From positions 247,991-311,990 of the forward strand of contig NZ_MOBP01000004.1 in assembly GCF_003732665.1 (NCBI RefSeq): a stretch of 64,000 bases of DNA, in the 5' to 3' direction. The DNA is from Pseudomonas frederiksbergensis (GTDB lineage Bacteria; Pseudomonadota; Gammaproteobacteria; Pseudomonadales; Pseudomonadaceae). A program made the position numbers and the translations under genes. Below the pieces are notes generated by a model. That model was not told the origin of the DNA and did not search any database. It was given only the letters and a program-made list of their open reading frames with translations. Shown one piece after another: positions 1 through 9,478 of the stretch (position 1 is the first letter of the stretch; each line of letters starts with the position of its first letter).

Positions 1-70
1 CGAAGGCGTCGTATCAGTCACGATCATCATCGACTGACACGACGCCTTCGCGGGCAAGCCTCGCTCCTAC
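1..70. repeat. REP palindrome pair (family A), left copy truncated by the window edge
   Basis: Bases 1-12 and 39-50 are inverted copies (cgaaggcgtcgt / acgacgccttcg). The right one continues into a full family-A REP ending gcctcgctcctac. Family A recurs at many intergenic sites in this window, usually as inverted pairs. The left partner begins before base 1. Confidence 0.85.
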
Positions 71-92
71 GGGTTTGGTGGTGTGTTTGGGG

Positions 93-416
93 TCAGCGGC
101 GGTCGGCGACTACGCCAATCAGCACCAATACCACCAGCAACACCGGCGCCAGGCTGTAGTTGTTGAACTGGCTCAGGCCTTTGATGATCCACGGCGTGGC
201 GTAGATCAGTGCGACGCCGCTGCCGACCATGCACAGCAGGGACATTAGCGGGACGCGCAGGGCGCCGGCGATGCCGCCCAGGCGTTGTTCGACCCAGCCT
301 TTGATGTCGGCGCCGAACAGCACCAGCAGACAGCCCACCAGAGCCAGGGAGATTTCCGACAGGTTGCTACGGCTCCAGCGGGACACGGTGGCGAGCAGGT
401 CTAGGATCAGATCCAT
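93..416 (-). CDS. DUF3392 family small membrane protein
   Basis: 107-residue protein with three hydrophobic segments (about residues 20-37, 52-75 and 86-103) and a short charged C-terminus, so probably an inner-membrane protein. It resembles the DUF3392 family found next to hemW/rdgB in pseudomonads; that family name is from memory. No catalytic motif is visible and the function is unknown. It lies 22 bp downstream of hemW on the same strand and may be the last gene of the hemW transcript. Confidence 0.8.
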   Translation of the reverse strand: MDLILDLLATVSRWSRSNLSEISLALVGCLLVLFGADIKGWVEQRLGGIAGALRVPLMSLLCMVGSGVALIYATPWIIKGLSQFNNYSLAPVLLVVLVLIGVVADRR

Positions 417-438
417 TGGTTTTCCCTTAAGGCTGAAA

Positions 439-1644
439 TCAGCTCAGAAATGTCTGCAGCAAGTCATTGAGAAACAGTTGTCCGCGCTCGGTGGCCGCCA
501 GACGTGACGGTTCGACCTGCAACAAGCCGCTTTGTTCGGCTTCCCGGCGACCTTCGGCGAGGCTTTCCAGGGGCAGGCCAGTGCGCTCCGGATACAGGCG
601 CGATTCCACGCCCTCGGTCAGGCGCAGGGCATTCATCAGGAAATCGAACGGCAACTCATCATTGGTCAGGGCTTTCTCGCCGGCCTTGAAGCTTTTGGCC
701 GGATTGAGGTAATCCTTCGGCAGCCGGGTCTTCCAGGTGCGCACGATGCGCCCGTCCGGGTGACTCAGCTTGCCGTGGGCGCCGGCGCCGATGCCGATGA
801 AGTCGCCGAAACTCCAGTAATTGAGGTTATGCCGCGCCGGACGACCGGGCAGGGCGTAGGCCGAGACTTCGTATTGCGCGTAACCATGTTCGGCGAGCAA
901 GGCCTGGCCAGCCTCTTGAATGTCCCACAACGTGTCGTCTTCCGGCAGCGTCGGCGGCTGGTTCCAGAACACTGTGTTCGGCTCCAGGGTCAGCTGATAC
1001 CAGGACAAGTGCGTCGGCTTCAGGGCGATGGCCTGGCGCAGGTCGCTGAGGGCGTCGTCCAGAGACTGATCGGGCAAACCGTGCATCAGGTCCAGGTTGA
1101 AGTTGTCGAACCCGGCCTGTCGGGCCATGCCGGCGGCGCGCACCGCCTCGTCACCGTTGTGAATTCGGCCCAAGGCCTTGAGTTTCTCTTCCTGGAAGCT
1201 CTGGATGCCGATCGACAGGCGATTGATCCCCAACGCCCGGTAGGCGAGGAACTTCTCCTGTTCGAAGGTCCCGGGATTGGCTTCCAGGGTGATTTCGATG
1301 TCGCTGGCAAACGGAATCCGCTGTTCCACACCCTTGAGCAAACGGCCCAGGGCCGCGGCGCTGAACAGGCTCGGCGTGCCGCCACCGAAGAAAATCGAGC
1401 TCAACTCACGGCCATAGACCGCATGCAAATCCTGATCGAGGTCGGCCAGCAACGCGTCGACGTACTCTTCTTCCGGCAGCACCGGGCTGGCGGTGTGGGA
1501 GTTGAAGTCGCAATAAGGGCATTTGCGCACACACCACGGGATGTGGATGTACAGCGCCAGGGGCGGCAGCGTGGGGAGCGCGGCCCGAGGCGATTGGGCG
1601 GCGCCGCCGAAGATCAGCGGCGACGCGGATGAGTCGTGGGTCAT
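439..1644 (-). CDS. hemW: Radical SAM heme chaperone HemW (formerly coproporphyrinogen III oxidase-like)
   Basis: 401 residues. The radical-SAM cluster motif CX3CX2C is at C38, C42 and C45 ([10 protein letters not shown]), followed by the GGGTPS SAM-binding segment near residue 90 and the HemW C-terminal domain. The family binds heme and a 4Fe-4S cluster and is thought to deliver heme to target proteins. It was long misnamed as an oxygen-independent HemN. The start codon overlaps the rdgB stop in an ATGA, indicating translational coupling in a DUF4426-rdgB-hemW operon, the same order as in P. aeruginosa. Confidence 0.95.
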   Translation of the reverse strand: MTHDSSASPLIFGGAAQSPRAALPTLPPLALYIHIPWCVRKCPYCDFNSHTASPVLPEEEYVDALLADLDQDLHAVYGRELSSIFFGGGTPSLFSAAALGRLLKGVEQRIPFASDIEITLEANPGTFEQEKFLAYRALGINRLSIGIQSFQEEKLKALGRIHNGDEAVRAAGMARQAGFDNFNLDLMHGLPDQSLDDALSDLRQAIALKPTHLSWYQLTLEPNTVFWNQPPTLPEDDTLWDIQEAGQALLAEHGYAQYEVSAYALPGRPARHNLNYWSFGDFIGIGAGAHGKLSHPDGRIVRTWKTRLPKDYLNPAKSFKAGEKALTNDELPFDFLMNALRLTEGVESRLYPERTGLPLESLAEGRREAEQSGLLQVEPSRLAATERGQLFLNDLLQTFLS

Positions 1645-2237
1645 CTCAAGCCTAGACGCTGGCGCAGCAGATCCATTGCACGGGCGCGGTGGCTGATCAG
1701 GTTCTTTTCGCTTGGGCTCAGCTCAGCGCTGGAGCAATCCCGTGACGGCACCCAGAACAGCGGGTCATAGCCAAAACCGTGCTCACCACTGGCGGCGTGC
1801 AGGATGCGCCCATGCCACAGGCCTTCGCAAAGGATCGGCAACGGATCATCGGCATGCCGCACCAGCGCCAGGACGCAGACGAACTGCGCGCCACGCTCGG
1901 CTTCCGGCACGTCTTTCATGGCGTCGAGCAGCTTGGCGTTGTTCGCCGCATCGCCCTGGCCGTCAGCGTAACGCGCGGAATAAATCCCCGGCGCACCACC
2001 AAGGAAATCCACTGCCAGCCCCGAATCGTCGGCCAGCGCCGGCAGACCGGAGATGCGCGCGGCGTTGCGGGCCTTGAGGATCGCGTTCTCGACGAACGAC
2101 AAGCCGGTTTCCTCAGGCTCGATGTTGCTGAACTCGCCGATCGAGCGCAGTTGCACCGAGGCGCCGAGCATGGCCTGGAGTTCCTTGAGTTTGCCGGCGT
2201 TATGGCTGGCCAGTACGAGTTGCGTGAAGTTCATCAT
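1641..2237 (-). CDS. rdgB: XTP/dITP diphosphatase (non-canonical purine NTP pyrophosphatase)
   Basis: 198 residues, the usual RdgB/HAM1 length. The N-terminal substrate-binding motif [10 protein letters not shown] is at about residues 11-20, followed by the DDSGL metal-site segment and a C-terminal SHRARA motif. It hydrolyses dITP, XTP and ITP to monophosphates, keeping deaminated purines out of DNA and RNA. The ATG (the first of two consecutive ATGs) overlaps the DUF4426 stop by 4 nt, and its own stop overlaps the hemW start, so the three genes are probably co-translated. Confidence 0.95.
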   Translation of the reverse strand: MMNFTQLVLASHNAGKLKELQAMLGASVQLRSIGEFSNIEPEETGLSFVENAILKARNAARISGLPALADDSGLAVDFLGGAPGIYSARYADGQGDAANNAKLLDAMKDVPEAERGAQFVCVLALVRHADDPLPILCEGLWHGRILHAASGEHGFGYDPLFWVPSRDCSSAELSPSEKNLISHRARAMDLLRQRLGLR

Positions 2238-2668
2238 TCGCCGGGGAAAAGCTCTTGGTTGAAGTTGATGGTGTTGATTTTATCGCCGTTCTTCACGTTG
2301 ATCTCGAAGGTACGGGTTTCCTGCTGCTCGACCGGGTATTGCGCGATGTAGTAGACAGCACCTTGTTCCGTGACCTGTTTAAATTTCAACGCGACGCTTT
2401 GGCTGGTCAGGTCTTTGACCGTGCCGTTCACTTCAGCGGTCAGGGGCTTGCCATCCTTGAGCACGGAGACATTAATCACACCCTGGTTCTTGCTTCGGGT
2501 CAGACCGGCCGCTTTGGCGATGTCCGGTGTCAGGTAGGTGGAATTGAAGGTGTTGTAATGCACCGTCACATCGCCGAATTTTTCCTGTCGGTCACCTTTG
2601 ATGACGTCGGCGGCCATGGCGGTGACGCTCAGGCAGGCAGTAAGTACAAACAGCGCTAGACGACCCAT
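2234..2668 (-). CDS. DUF4426 periplasmic protein
   Basis: 144 residues with a clear Sec signal peptide (residues 1-19, ending TAMA|AD), so a periplasmic product. The rest is a beta-rich fold without recognisable catalytic residues. It is the DUF4426 protein conserved between metW and rdgB in pseudomonads. The function is unknown. The start is supported by a good Shine-Dalgarno (aaggaga) and the signal peptide. It lies 26 bp after metW and may be transcribed with metX-metW. Confidence 0.85.
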   Translation of the reverse strand: MGRLALFVLTACLSVTAMAADVIKGDRQEKFGDVTVHYNTFNSTYLTPDIAKAAGLTRSKNQGVINVSVLKDGKPLTAEVNGTVKDLTSQSVALKFKQVTEQGAVYYIAQYPVEQQETRTFEINVKNGDKINTINFNQELFPGE

Positions 2669-2694
2669 GATCGTTCTCCTTGGAATGGCGTGGT

Positions 2695-3315
2695 TCAGAC
2701 CGCGATTTTGTGGTCTTGCAGCCCTGGGCTGCTGACGCGGTAGATACCGATCTCACCTAACAGGTTAGGCCATAGCTTACTGGCCCACCCGTGTCGGTGC
2801 TGTTGATCCACGGCAAGCCGATCAATGACCTTCGCTTCACGTTCGCGGCACAGTTCTTCAAAGTCGCCGAAAGTGCAGAAGTGGATGTTTGGCGTGTTGT
2901 ACCAGGTGTACGGCAGGAACTCGGAAACCGGCATCCGGCCCTTGCTCGCCAGATACCAGCGACAGCGCCAGTGACCGAAGTTGGGGAAGGTGATGATGCA
3001 TTGGCGACCGACCCGCAGCATTTCGTCGAGGATCTTGTCCGGGTAGTGCACGGCTTGCAGGGCCTGGGTCATGACCACGATGTCGAAGCTGTTGCTGGCA
3101 AAGTTGCCCAGGCCCTTGTCCAGGTCCTGCTCGATCACGTTGATGCCCTTGGCCACGCACTCGGCGATGTTATCCGGGTCGTTTTCCAGGCCATAACCGG
3201 TGACTTGCTTGTTGTCCCGCAGCCAGGTCAGCAGTTCACCGTCGCCGCAACCGAGGTCGAGCACGCGGCTACCGGCGGGAATCCATTCCTGGATGATTTC
3301 CAGATCAGCTCTCAT
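2695..3315 (-). CDS. metW: Methionine biosynthesis protein MetW
   Basis: 206 residues, a class I SAM-methyltransferase fold with motif I VLDLGCGDGELL near residue 20. MetW is the obligate partner of MetX in proteobacteria and is required for or stimulates homoserine acylation. It starts 7 bp after the metX stop, the conserved metX-metW arrangement. No reaction of its own can be read from the sequence. Confidence 0.95.
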   Translation of the reverse strand: MRADLEIIQEWIPAGSRVLDLGCGDGELLTWLRDNKQVTGYGLENDPDNIAECVAKGINVIEQDLDKGLGNFASNSFDIVVMTQALQAVHYPDKILDEMLRVGRQCIITFPNFGHWRCRWYLASKGRMPVSEFLPYTWYNTPNIHFCTFGDFEELCREREAKVIDRLAVDQQHRHGWASKLWPNLLGEIGIYRVSSPGLQDHKIAV

Positions 3316-3322
3316 GGCTTAC

Positions 3323-4462
3323 TCACAACGAAATACGGTTCATGTAATTGCTGAACGCCTGCAAGTAACGCGGGATCGGAATCAGGAAGGCGTCGTGGCC
3401 TTGCGGAGCGTCGATCTCGAGGTAGCACACGTCTTTCTTGGCCGCCATCAGCGCGTCCACCAGTTCCCGCGAGCGGGCAGGGGAGAAGCGCCAGTCGGTG
3501 GTAAACGACATCACGCAGAACTTTGAAGTGGCGCCGGCGAAGGTTTTCGCCAGGTCATCGTCGAAGTTCGCCGCCGGGTCGAAGTAGTCCAGCGCCTTGG
3601 TCATCAGCAGGTAGGTGTTGGCGTCGAAACGCCCGGAGAACTCTTCACCCTGATAACGCAGGTAGCTCTCGACCTGGAACTCGACGCTGTGGAAGTCGTA
3701 GTTGAGCTTTTCGCTCTTGAGGCCACGGCCGAATTTCTCGCCCATGGAATCGTCGGACAGGTAGGTGATGTGCCCGACCATCCGCGCCAGCATCAAGCCA
3801 CGCTTGGGGATCACGCCCGCTTCCTGGAACGAACCTCCGTGGAATTCGGGGTCGGTGAGGATAGCCTGGCGCGCCACTTCGTTGAACGCGATGTTCTGCG
3901 CTGACAGCTTGGGTGCCGAGGCGATGGCCAGGCAGTGCCGCACGCGGTCGGGATAGGTGATGGTCCATTGCAAGGCCTGCATGCCGCCGAGGCTGCCGCC
4001 GATCACCGCTGCCCATTGGCGGATGCCGAGCAGGTCGGACAGGCGCGCCTGGCTGTGCACCCAGTCTTCCACGGTCAGCACCGGGAAATCGGCGCCGAAC
4101 GGCTTGCCGGTCTCCGGGTTGAGGCTGCTCGGCCCGGTGGAACCGTTGCAGCCGCCGAGGTTGTTCAGGCTGACCACGAAGAATTTTGTGGTGTCGATCG
4201 GCTTGCCGGGGCCGATGCAGCTGTCCCACCAACCGGGTTTACGGTCGTCGGGGCTGTGGAAACCGGCAGCGTGGTGGTGACCGGACAAGGCATGGCAGAT
4301 CAGCACGGCGTTGCTCGCCGTGGCATTCAACGTGCCATAGGTTTCGTAGATCAGGTCATAAGCTGGGAGCGAACGGCCGCAGGCCAGGGCCAGGGGTTCA
4401 CTGAAGTGCGCCACTTGCGGCGTCACCAGACCAACAGAATCGGCGGGAAAGGCAGTTGGCAT
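3323..4462 (-). CDS. metX: Homoserine O-acyltransferase (probably O-succinyltransferase) MetX
   Basis: 379 residues, an alpha/beta hydrolase. The nucleophile elbow GGSLGGMQ places the catalytic Ser at 157, and the Asp/His partners lie in the C-terminal segment (PQGHDAFL). It commits homoserine to methionine synthesis by O-acylation. Pseudomonad MetX enzymes paired with MetW are reported to use succinyl-CoA rather than acetyl-CoA; the sequence alone cannot prove the donor. It is the first gene of the metX-metW unit, with a repeat-rich intergenic region upstream. Confidence 0.93.
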   Translation of the reverse strand: MPTAFPADSVGLVTPQVAHFSEPLALACGRSLPAYDLIYETYGTLNATASNAVLICHALSGHHHAAGFHSPDDRKPGWWDSCIGPGKPIDTTKFFVVSLNNLGGCNGSTGPSSLNPETGKPFGADFPVLTVEDWVHSQARLSDLLGIRQWAAVIGGSLGGMQALQWTITYPDRVRHCLAIASAPKLSAQNIAFNEVARQAILTDPEFHGGSFQEAGVIPKRGLMLARMVGHITYLSDDSMGEKFGRGLKSEKLNYDFHSVEFQVESYLRYQGEEFSGRFDANTYLLMTKALDYFDPAANFDDDLAKTFAGATSKFCVMSFTTDWRFSPARSRELVDALMAAKKDVCYLEIDAPQGHDAFLIPIPRYLQAFSNYMNRISL

Positions 4463-4532
4463 CGACCCTGCTCTCGTTGAAATGAGGCGTAAGTCTAAAG
4501 ACCGCTGCCCGTAGCAGCAAGCGACTACCCAT

Positions 4533-4642
4533 GATCGTTCCCACGCTCTGCGTGGGAATGCCTCAATGGACGCTCTGCGTCCGCTTCGCTTGGGACGCGG
4601 AGCGTCCCGGGCGGCATTCCCACGCAGAGCGTGGGAACGATC
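4533..4642. repeat. Composite inverted repeat, gttcccacgctctgcgtggg type
   Basis: Outer arms 4533-4562 and 4613-4642 are near-perfect inverted copies, and each contains its own small palindrome (cccacgctctgcgtggg). The interior holds two further short hairpins built on the same ggacgc...gcgtcc word (4568-4582 and 4592-4608). This sequence family differs from the REP A/B families elsewhere in the window. It sits upstream of metX and downstream of yggT. Confidence 0.8.
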
Positions 4643-4647
4643 ACATC

Positions 4648-4674
4648 CTGTAGGAGCGAGGCTTGCCCGCGAAG
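4648..4674. repeat. Single REP, family A
   Basis: A lone family-A REP (ctgtaggagcgaggcttgcc followed by cgcgaag) directly after the composite repeat, 24 bp before the yggT stop codon. No inverted partner is nearby, unlike most copies in the window. Confidence 0.85.
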
Positions 4675-4697
4675 AACGATGACACGGTCTGCCGGGG

Positions 4698-5288
4698 TCA
4701 GATCAGACCGAGCAGCCCATTCGGCATCAGCGCGTAGTACGCCAAACGCGGGATCAGCCAGCTCTGCAGCAACTGGATCAGGATAAACGCGAAGATCGGC
4801 GAGATATCCAGGCCGCCGAGGTTCGGAATGATCCGGCGGAACGGGGCGAGTACCGGTTCAGTGATTTGAGCGACCAGTTCGGCGCCCGGATTGTGGCTGC
4901 CCGGGGCGACCCAGGACAGGATCACGCTGATGATCATCGCGTAGAAAATGACGTTCAGGAACAGCGAGAACAGAGCGATCAGTGCCCACGGCACCAGGAA
5001 CAGCCAGTCGACCATGAAGCCTTTGAGCAGCAGGATCACCGCGATCAGCAGCATCTGGATGAGCAGCGCCAATACCAGTGACGACATGTCCAGGCCGAAC
5101 ATGCTCGGGATGACCCGGCGCAGCGGCTTGAGCAGCGGTTGGGTGGCTTTCACGATGAACTGGCAGAGCGGGTTGTAGAAGTTCGCCCGGACCAGTTGCA
5201 GGATGAAGCGCAACAGCACGATCAGCAGGTACAGGCTGCCCAGGGTTTTGATGATGAAAATGGCAGCGTCATTGAGTCCAAGCATCAT
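4698..5288 (-). CDS. yggT: YggT family membrane protein
   Basis: 196 residues forming two YggT repeats, each with a hydrophobic helix followed by a basic FR(R)IIPN / LRRVIPSM segment, about four to six membrane helices in all. The family is implicated in osmotic stress and K+ handling in E. coli, but the mechanism is unsettled. It is 21 bp downstream of proC, as in P. aeruginosa (PLP protein-proC-yggT), so it is probably co-transcribed. Two adjacent ATG codons (5288 and 5285) could both serve as start. Confidence 0.9.
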   Translation of the reverse strand: MMLGLNDAAIFIIKTLGSLYLLIVLLRFILQLVRANFYNPLCQFIVKATQPLLKPLRRVIPSMFGLDMSSLVLALLIQMLLIAVILLLKGFMVDWLFLVPWALIALFSLFLNVIFYAMIISVILSWVAPGSHNPGAELVAQITEPVLAPFRRIIPNLGGLDISPIFAFILIQLLQSWLIPRLAYYALMPNGLLGLI

Positions 5289-5309
5289 TGATTCCTTTGT
5301 AAGAGCTGA

Positions 5310-6128
5310 TTAGCGGCCAAGTTGCTCAGCCATTTCGGCGGAGCGGTGCGCGGCGGCGCCGAGTGCGGTTTCGACCAGGGCTTCGAAGCCCCCGGCCTGG
5401 AATGACTTGATGGCGGCTTCCGTGGTGCCCGCCGGCGAGGTCACGCGCCGACGCAGTTCCGCCGCGTCGACATCACTGGCGACCGCCATGTGCGCGGCGC
5501 CGAGTGCGGTTTGCAGGGTCAGTTGCGCGGCAATGTCCGCCGGCAGGCCGAGTTTCACGCCCGCTGCGGTCATCGCTTCGATCAGCAGGAAGAAGTACGC
5601 CGGGCCGCTACCGGAAACAGCGGTGACCGCGTCCAGTTGCTGCTCCTGGTCCAGCCACAGGGCGAGGCCGACGGCGGACAGCAGCTCTTGCGCTTGCTGG
5701 CGTTGCTCGGCGTTCACTTCGGCGGTGGCGAACAAGCCGCTCACGCCCTGACGCAGCAGCGCCGGGGTGTTGGGCATGCAACGCACGATCGGCTGGGCGC
5801 CGAGCCAGTTGTTCATGCTGGCGCACGTGATGCCGGCGGCGATGGACACCACCAGTTGATGGGGTTTGAGGCTTGGGCGAATGGCTTCGCACACGGCTTT
5901 CATCGCCTGGGGTTTGACCGCCAGCACAACGACGTCGGCGTCCTGGATGGCATCGGCGTTGTCGGCAAATACTTCGATGCCGTGTTCAGCGGCCACGCGG
6001 GCGCGGGTTTCGGCGCCGGGATCGCTGGCGCGGATGTGGGCCGCGTCCAGACCCTTGGCGCGCAGGCCGCCGATCAGGCTGGCGGCCATGTTGCCGGCAC
6101 CGATAAAGGCAATACGAGTTTTGCTCAT
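5310..6128 (-). CDS. proC: Pyrroline-5-carboxylate reductase
   Basis: 272 residues. The N-terminal NAD(P)-binding motif GAGNMAASLIGG is at residues 10-21, and the C-terminal P5CR signature (VTAVSGSGPAYFF then VTSPAGTT) is intact. It performs the last step of proline synthesis, P5C plus NADPH to proline. It lies 35 bp after the PLP-homeostasis gene and is probably in one operon with it and yggT. Confidence 0.96.
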   Translation of the reverse strand: MSKTRIAFIGAGNMAASLIGGLRAKGLDAAHIRASDPGAETRARVAAEHGIEVFADNADAIQDADVVVLAVKPQAMKAVCEAIRPSLKPHQLVVSIAAGITCASMNNWLGAQPIVRCMPNTPALLRQGVSGLFATAEVNAEQRQQAQELLSAVGLALWLDQEQQLDAVTAVSGSGPAYFFLLIEAMTAAGVKLGLPADIAAQLTLQTALGAAHMAVASDVDAAELRRRVTSPAGTTEAAIKSFQAGGFEALVETALGAAAHRSAEMAEQLGR

Positions 6129-6163
6129 GTCAGGTCCTTATAAAGAGAGGCGTCAGTCATTGA

Positions 6164-6850
6164 TCAGGACTGACCATAGTCGCGGGCGCCAAACAGGGCC
6201 GTACCGATACGGACCCACGTAGCGCCTTGGGCGATGGCCGACTCAAGGTCGTGGCTCATGCCCATGGAAAGAGTGTCGAGGGGCAGATCGAGGCTGGCTT
6301 GCAGGCTTTGCACCGCAGCAAAAGCGGCGTCCTGGGCGGCGCGATCGTCGGTGGGCTCGGGGATCGCCATCAACCCGCGCAACTTCAGGCGCGGCAATTC
6401 GCTGATGGCATTCGCCAGGGCCGGCAGGTCCGCCGGGGTGCAGCCGGACTTGCTGACTTCACCGCTGACGTTGACCTGGATGCAGATGTTCAGCGGCGGC
6501 AAATCGGCAGGACGTTGTTCGGACAGGCGTTGTGCGATTTTCAAACGATCCACGGAATGCACCCAAGCGAAGTGCTCGGCGATAGCGCGAGTCTTGTTCG
6601 ATTGAATGGGGCCGATGAAGTGCCAGATCAAGGGCAGGTCGGCCAATTCGAGCTGTTTGCCCAAGGCTTCCTGCAGATAGTTCTCTCCAAAGTCCCGCAG
6701 CCCGGCGGCGTGGGCTTCGCGCAGGGCCTCGGCGGGCTTGGTCTTGCTCACGGCCAGCAACTGAACGCTGTGCTCATCGCGGTGAGCCGCTTGGGTCGCA
6801 GCCTGGATACGCGAACTAACCTGAAGAATGTTGTCTGCTATCGTGGACAT
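6164..6850 (-). CDS. YggS/PLPBP family pyridoxal-phosphate homeostasis protein
   Basis: 228 residues, a PLP-binding TIM-barrel protein. The PLP lysine is K36 in LLAVSKTKP, and the phosphate-binding GMSHDLESAI and GTALFG motifs lie near the C-terminus. The family has no known enzymatic reaction and buffers PLP. I chose ATG at 6850; an in-frame TTG at 6853 is the only upstream alternative. The gene is divergent from pilT with 56 bp between them, so the two promoters must share this gap. Confidence 0.93.
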   Translation of the reverse strand: MSTIADNILQVSSRIQAATQAAHRDEHSVQLLAVSKTKPAEALREAHAAGLRDFGENYLQEALGKQLELADLPLIWHFIGPIQSNKTRAIAEHFAWVHSVDRLKIAQRLSEQRPADLPPLNICIQVNVSGEVSKSGCTPADLPALANAISELPRLKLRGLMAIPEPTDDRAAQDAAFAAVQSLQASLDLPLDTLSMGMSHDLESAIAQGATWVRIGTALFGARDYGQS

Positions 6851-6906
6851 CAAGAGGCGCCGCCGGTCTGAAGGTTCGCGGCATTCTACTGGAATTGAGG
6901 AGCGCT

Positions 6907-7941
6907 ATGGATATCACTGAGCTGCTGGCATTCAGCGCCAAACAGGGCGCGTCCGACTTGCACCTGTCTGCCGGCCTGCCACCGATGATTCGCGTCGATG
7001 GCGATGTGCGGCGCATCAACCTGCCGGCCCTGGACCACAAACAGGTGCAGGAACTGATCTACGACATCATGAACGACACCCAGCGGGTGGACTTCGAAAA
7101 ACACCTGGAAACCGACTTCTCCTTTGAAGTGCCGGGTGTGGCGCGCTTTCGGGTCAACGCGTTTAACCAGAATCGCGGTGCCGGCGCGGTGTTCCGGACC
7201 ATCCCCTCGAAAGTCCTGAGCATGGATGATCTGGGCATGGGAGAAGTGTTTCGCAAGATTACCGAAGCCCCCCGTGGCCTGGTGTTGGTGACGGGCCCGA
7301 CCGGTTCCGGCAAATCCACCACCCTGGCGGCGATGATCGATTACCTGAACAACCATCGCCATCACCACATCCTCACCATCGAAGACCCCATCGAGTTTGT
7401 TCACGAATCACGCAAATGCCTGATCAATCAGCGCGAAGTTCACCGTGATACCCGTAGTTTCGCCACCGCCCTGCGCTCTGCGCTAAGGGAAGACCCGGAC
7501 GTGATTCTGGTGGGGGAGATGCGCGATCTGGAGACCATTCGCCTGGCGTTGACTGCCGCCGAGACCGGTCACCTGGTGTTCGGCACCCTGCACACCACGT
7601 CGGCGGCGAAAACCATCGACCGGGTGGTGGACGTGTTTCCGGGTGACGAAAAGTCGATGGTGCGCTCGATGCTGTCCGAGTCGTTGCTGGCGGTGGTGTC
7701 GCAGACGCTGGTCAAGAAGATCGGCGGCGGGCGGATTGCGGCGCACGAGATCATGCTGGGAACGTCGGCGATCCGTAACCTGATCCGCGAGGACAAAGTG
7801 GCGCAGATGTACTCGTCGATCCAGACCGGGGGCAACCTGGGGATGCAAACGCTGGATATGTGCTTGAAGGACTTGGTGACCAAAGGCTTGATCAGCCGCG
7901 AACATGCGCGGGAGAAGGCGCGGTCGCCGGATAACTTTTGA
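6907..7941 (+). CDS. pilT: Type IV pilus retraction ATPase PilT
   Basis: 344 residues, the standard PilT length. Walker A GPTGSGKST is at residues 130-138. It is followed by the Asp and His boxes, the Walker B region (DPDVILVGEMRD) and the PilT-specific AIRNLIRE motif near residue 290. The hexameric cytoplasmic motor depolymerises pili for twitching. ATG at 6907 follows a strong tgaggag ribosome site; an in-frame TTG 12 bp upstream is unlikely. In P. aeruginosa pilU follows directly; here a REP pair and unrelated genes do. Confidence 0.97.
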   Translation: MDITELLAFSAKQGASDLHLSAGLPPMIRVDGDVRRINLPALDHKQVQELIYDIMNDTQRVDFEKHLETDFSFEVPGVARFRVNAFNQNRGAGAVFRTIPSKVLSMDDLGMGEVFRKITEAPRGLVLVTGPTGSGKSTTLAAMIDYLNNHRHHHILTIEDPIEFVHESRKCLINQREVHRDTRSFATALRSALREDPDVILVGEMRDLETIRLALTAAETGHLVFGTLHTTSAAKTIDRVVDVFPGDEKSMVRSMLSESLLAVVSQTLVKKIGGGRIAAHEIMLGTSAIRNLIREDKVAQMYSSIQTGGNLGMQTLDMCLKDLVTKGLISREHAREKARSPDNF

Positions 7942-7955
7942 CAGATCCAGAAACG

Positions 7956-8044
7956 CCTTCGCGGGCAAGCCTCGCTCCTACAGGATTGAAATGCGCCGTG
8001 AACATGGCGCATGACCTGTAGGAGCGAGGCTTGCCCGCGAAGGG
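7956..8044. repeat. REP inverted pair, family A
   Basis: Two family-A REPs in inverted orientation (…gcctcgctcctacag and ctgtaggagcgaggc…) separated by about 30 bp, which itself contains a short gcgcc...ggcgc palindrome. It lies between the convergent ends of pilT and the C40 peptidase gene and may fold as a long hairpin at both 3' ends. Confidence 0.9.
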
Positions 8045-8071
8045 GGCCTCAAGAACGACGCAAGCTTCAAA

Positions 8072-8692
8072 TCAGCGCTGTACGACGCGCATCTGCCCCG
8101 GCTCTTTCGGCAGAACCCGCTTGGCCACCACGTAGTGGCTTTCCCAATACGGCTTCTTCAACGTATCGATGGACACCGCTTTGCCACGGCGTGGTGCGTG
8201 GATGAAGCGGTCGTTGCCCAGGTAGATCGCAACGTGGTTGACCCGGCGGCTTTTGATGTTAAAGAAAATCAGATCGCCCGGCTTCAGATCCGCGCGTTCG
8301 ACTTTCTGCCCATGACCGCTGGCCATGGCGTTCGAGGTGCGCGGCAGGTCGAACGTAGCGTCGTTAAACGCATATTTCACCAGACCGCTGCAATCGAACC
8401 CTTTACTTGGGCTGCTGCCGCCCCAACGGTAAGGAGTGCCGAGGACGTTCACTGCACGGCTCAACACGTTGCTGCTTTGCTTGGTCGCCATCGGCGGCAC
8501 CAGCTTGCTGTTGGCGGTGGCCAGCGTGGTGGAGTGCTTGGCGTTGTGCTTGTTTTTGCTCGAAGGAGCAGAAACATGGGGTTTAGGGGTGTAACCATTA
8601 ACGTTGGGAAGACGTTGCTCACGATTGGTGGCGTGGGCGGCCAGTGGCATTAATAGGCAAATGGTTAGCCATGTCTTGAAAAATGGACGCAT
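8072..8692 (-). CDS. NlpC/P60 (C40) family peptidase, exported
   Basis: 206 residues with a signal peptide (residues 1-21, ending AAHA). A low-complexity linker precedes an NlpC/P60 domain (about 72-200). The catalytic Cys is C101 (DCSGL), with His at 153 (NHVAIYLG) and 165 (FIHAP), so the cysteine-peptidase triad is intact. The family cleaves peptidoglycan stem peptides in the periplasm. The start was set at ATG 8692 because it begins the signal peptide; the open frame extends 64 codons further upstream without a credible leader. It is transcribed convergently with pilT. Confidence 0.88.
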   Translation of the reverse strand: MRPFFKTWLTICLLMPLAAHATNREQRLPNVNGYTPKPHVSAPSSKNKHNAKHSTTLATANSKLVPPMATKQSSNVLSRAVNVLGTPYRWGGSSPSKGFDCSGLVKYAFNDATFDLPRTSNAMASGHGQKVERADLKPGDLIFFNIKSRRVNHVAIYLGNDRFIHAPRRGKAVSIDTLKKPYWESHYVVAKRVLPKEPGQMRVVQR

Positions 8693-8942
8693 TAGGCAAG
8701 GCTCATATGGGTTAGCGCGCAACTTTATAACAGCTTTTTTGGGCCTTCCGAGGCCGTTGGTCGATTGGACCTGGGGGTCAACGGAACCAAATAAGCGGCA
8801 AATTGACGCGATTGTCTGACAGAAGTCAGGTGGTATAAGGCTTTGACGGAAGTGAAGGTAGCATTTGCCATACGTCGGACGCATGTAAAAAAGTCACAAA
8901 GAATTCAACAATATTTATCTATCGTGTGATTCGAGGACCTTC

Positions 8943-9377
8943 ATGAACACCTATCAACACCCCTCAACCTATCAAGACACCCACAGCAAACTGATCGGTT
9001 ACCTGCTGTGGATTTTCGGGTTTACCGGGGCTCATCGCTTCTATTACGGCAAGCCGGTGACCGGGACGATCTGGTTCTTCACCTTCGGTTTGCTGGGGAT
9101 TGGCTGGCTGATCGACCTGTTCCTGATCCCGGCCATGGACCGTGAAGCCGACCTGCGCTTTACCGCCGGGCCGATCGAATACAGCGTGGCGTGGATTCTG
9201 CTGACGTTTCTCGGGGTGTTCGGCGTACACCGGATGTATCAGGGGAAATGGCTCAGCGGGTTGCTGTACCTGGTGACAGGCGGGGTGTTCTTTCTGGGCG
9301 TGTTGTTTGACTTCTGGACGCTCAATACCCAGGTGTCCGTGGTGAACACCATCAGTAATCGGGCCGCCACCCGCTAA
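8943..9377 (+). CDS. TM2 domain membrane protein
   Basis: 144 residues containing two TM2-like units: helix pairs with the G(A/V)HR(F/M)Y signature (GAHRFYYG near residue 31 and GVHRMYQG near residue 97). Both are predicted as paired membrane helices with a tight polar turn. The role of TM2 proteins in bacteria is undefined. The gene follows an AT-rich upstream stretch (8885-8930) and a gagg ribosome site. It is divergent from the C40 peptidase gene with 250 bp between. Confidence 0.85.
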   Translation: MNTYQHPSTYQDTHSKLIGYLLWIFGFTGAHRFYYGKPVTGTIWFFTFGLLGIGWLIDLFLIPAMDREADLRFTAGPIEYSVAWILLTFLGVFGVHRMYQGKWLSGLLYLVTGGVFFLGVLFDFWTLNTQVSVVNTISNRAATR

Positions 9378-9396
9378 AGAGGTGCCTGTCAGTCAG

Positions 9397-9463
9397 CCTT
9401 CGCGAGCAAGCCCGCTCCCACATGGGAATACATTTCCCTGTGGGAGCGGGCTCGCTCGCGAAT
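9397..9463. repeat. REP inverted pair, family B
   Basis: Family B REPs (cgcgagcaagcccgctccca and its inverse) with a gap of about 15 bp, between the convergent TM2 and pyrC' genes. Family B differs from A in having gctcccaca rather than gctcctaca. The right arm carries ggctcgctcgcg, a one-base variant. Confidence 0.9.
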
Positions 9464-9478
9464 GCAGACGACGCGGTC

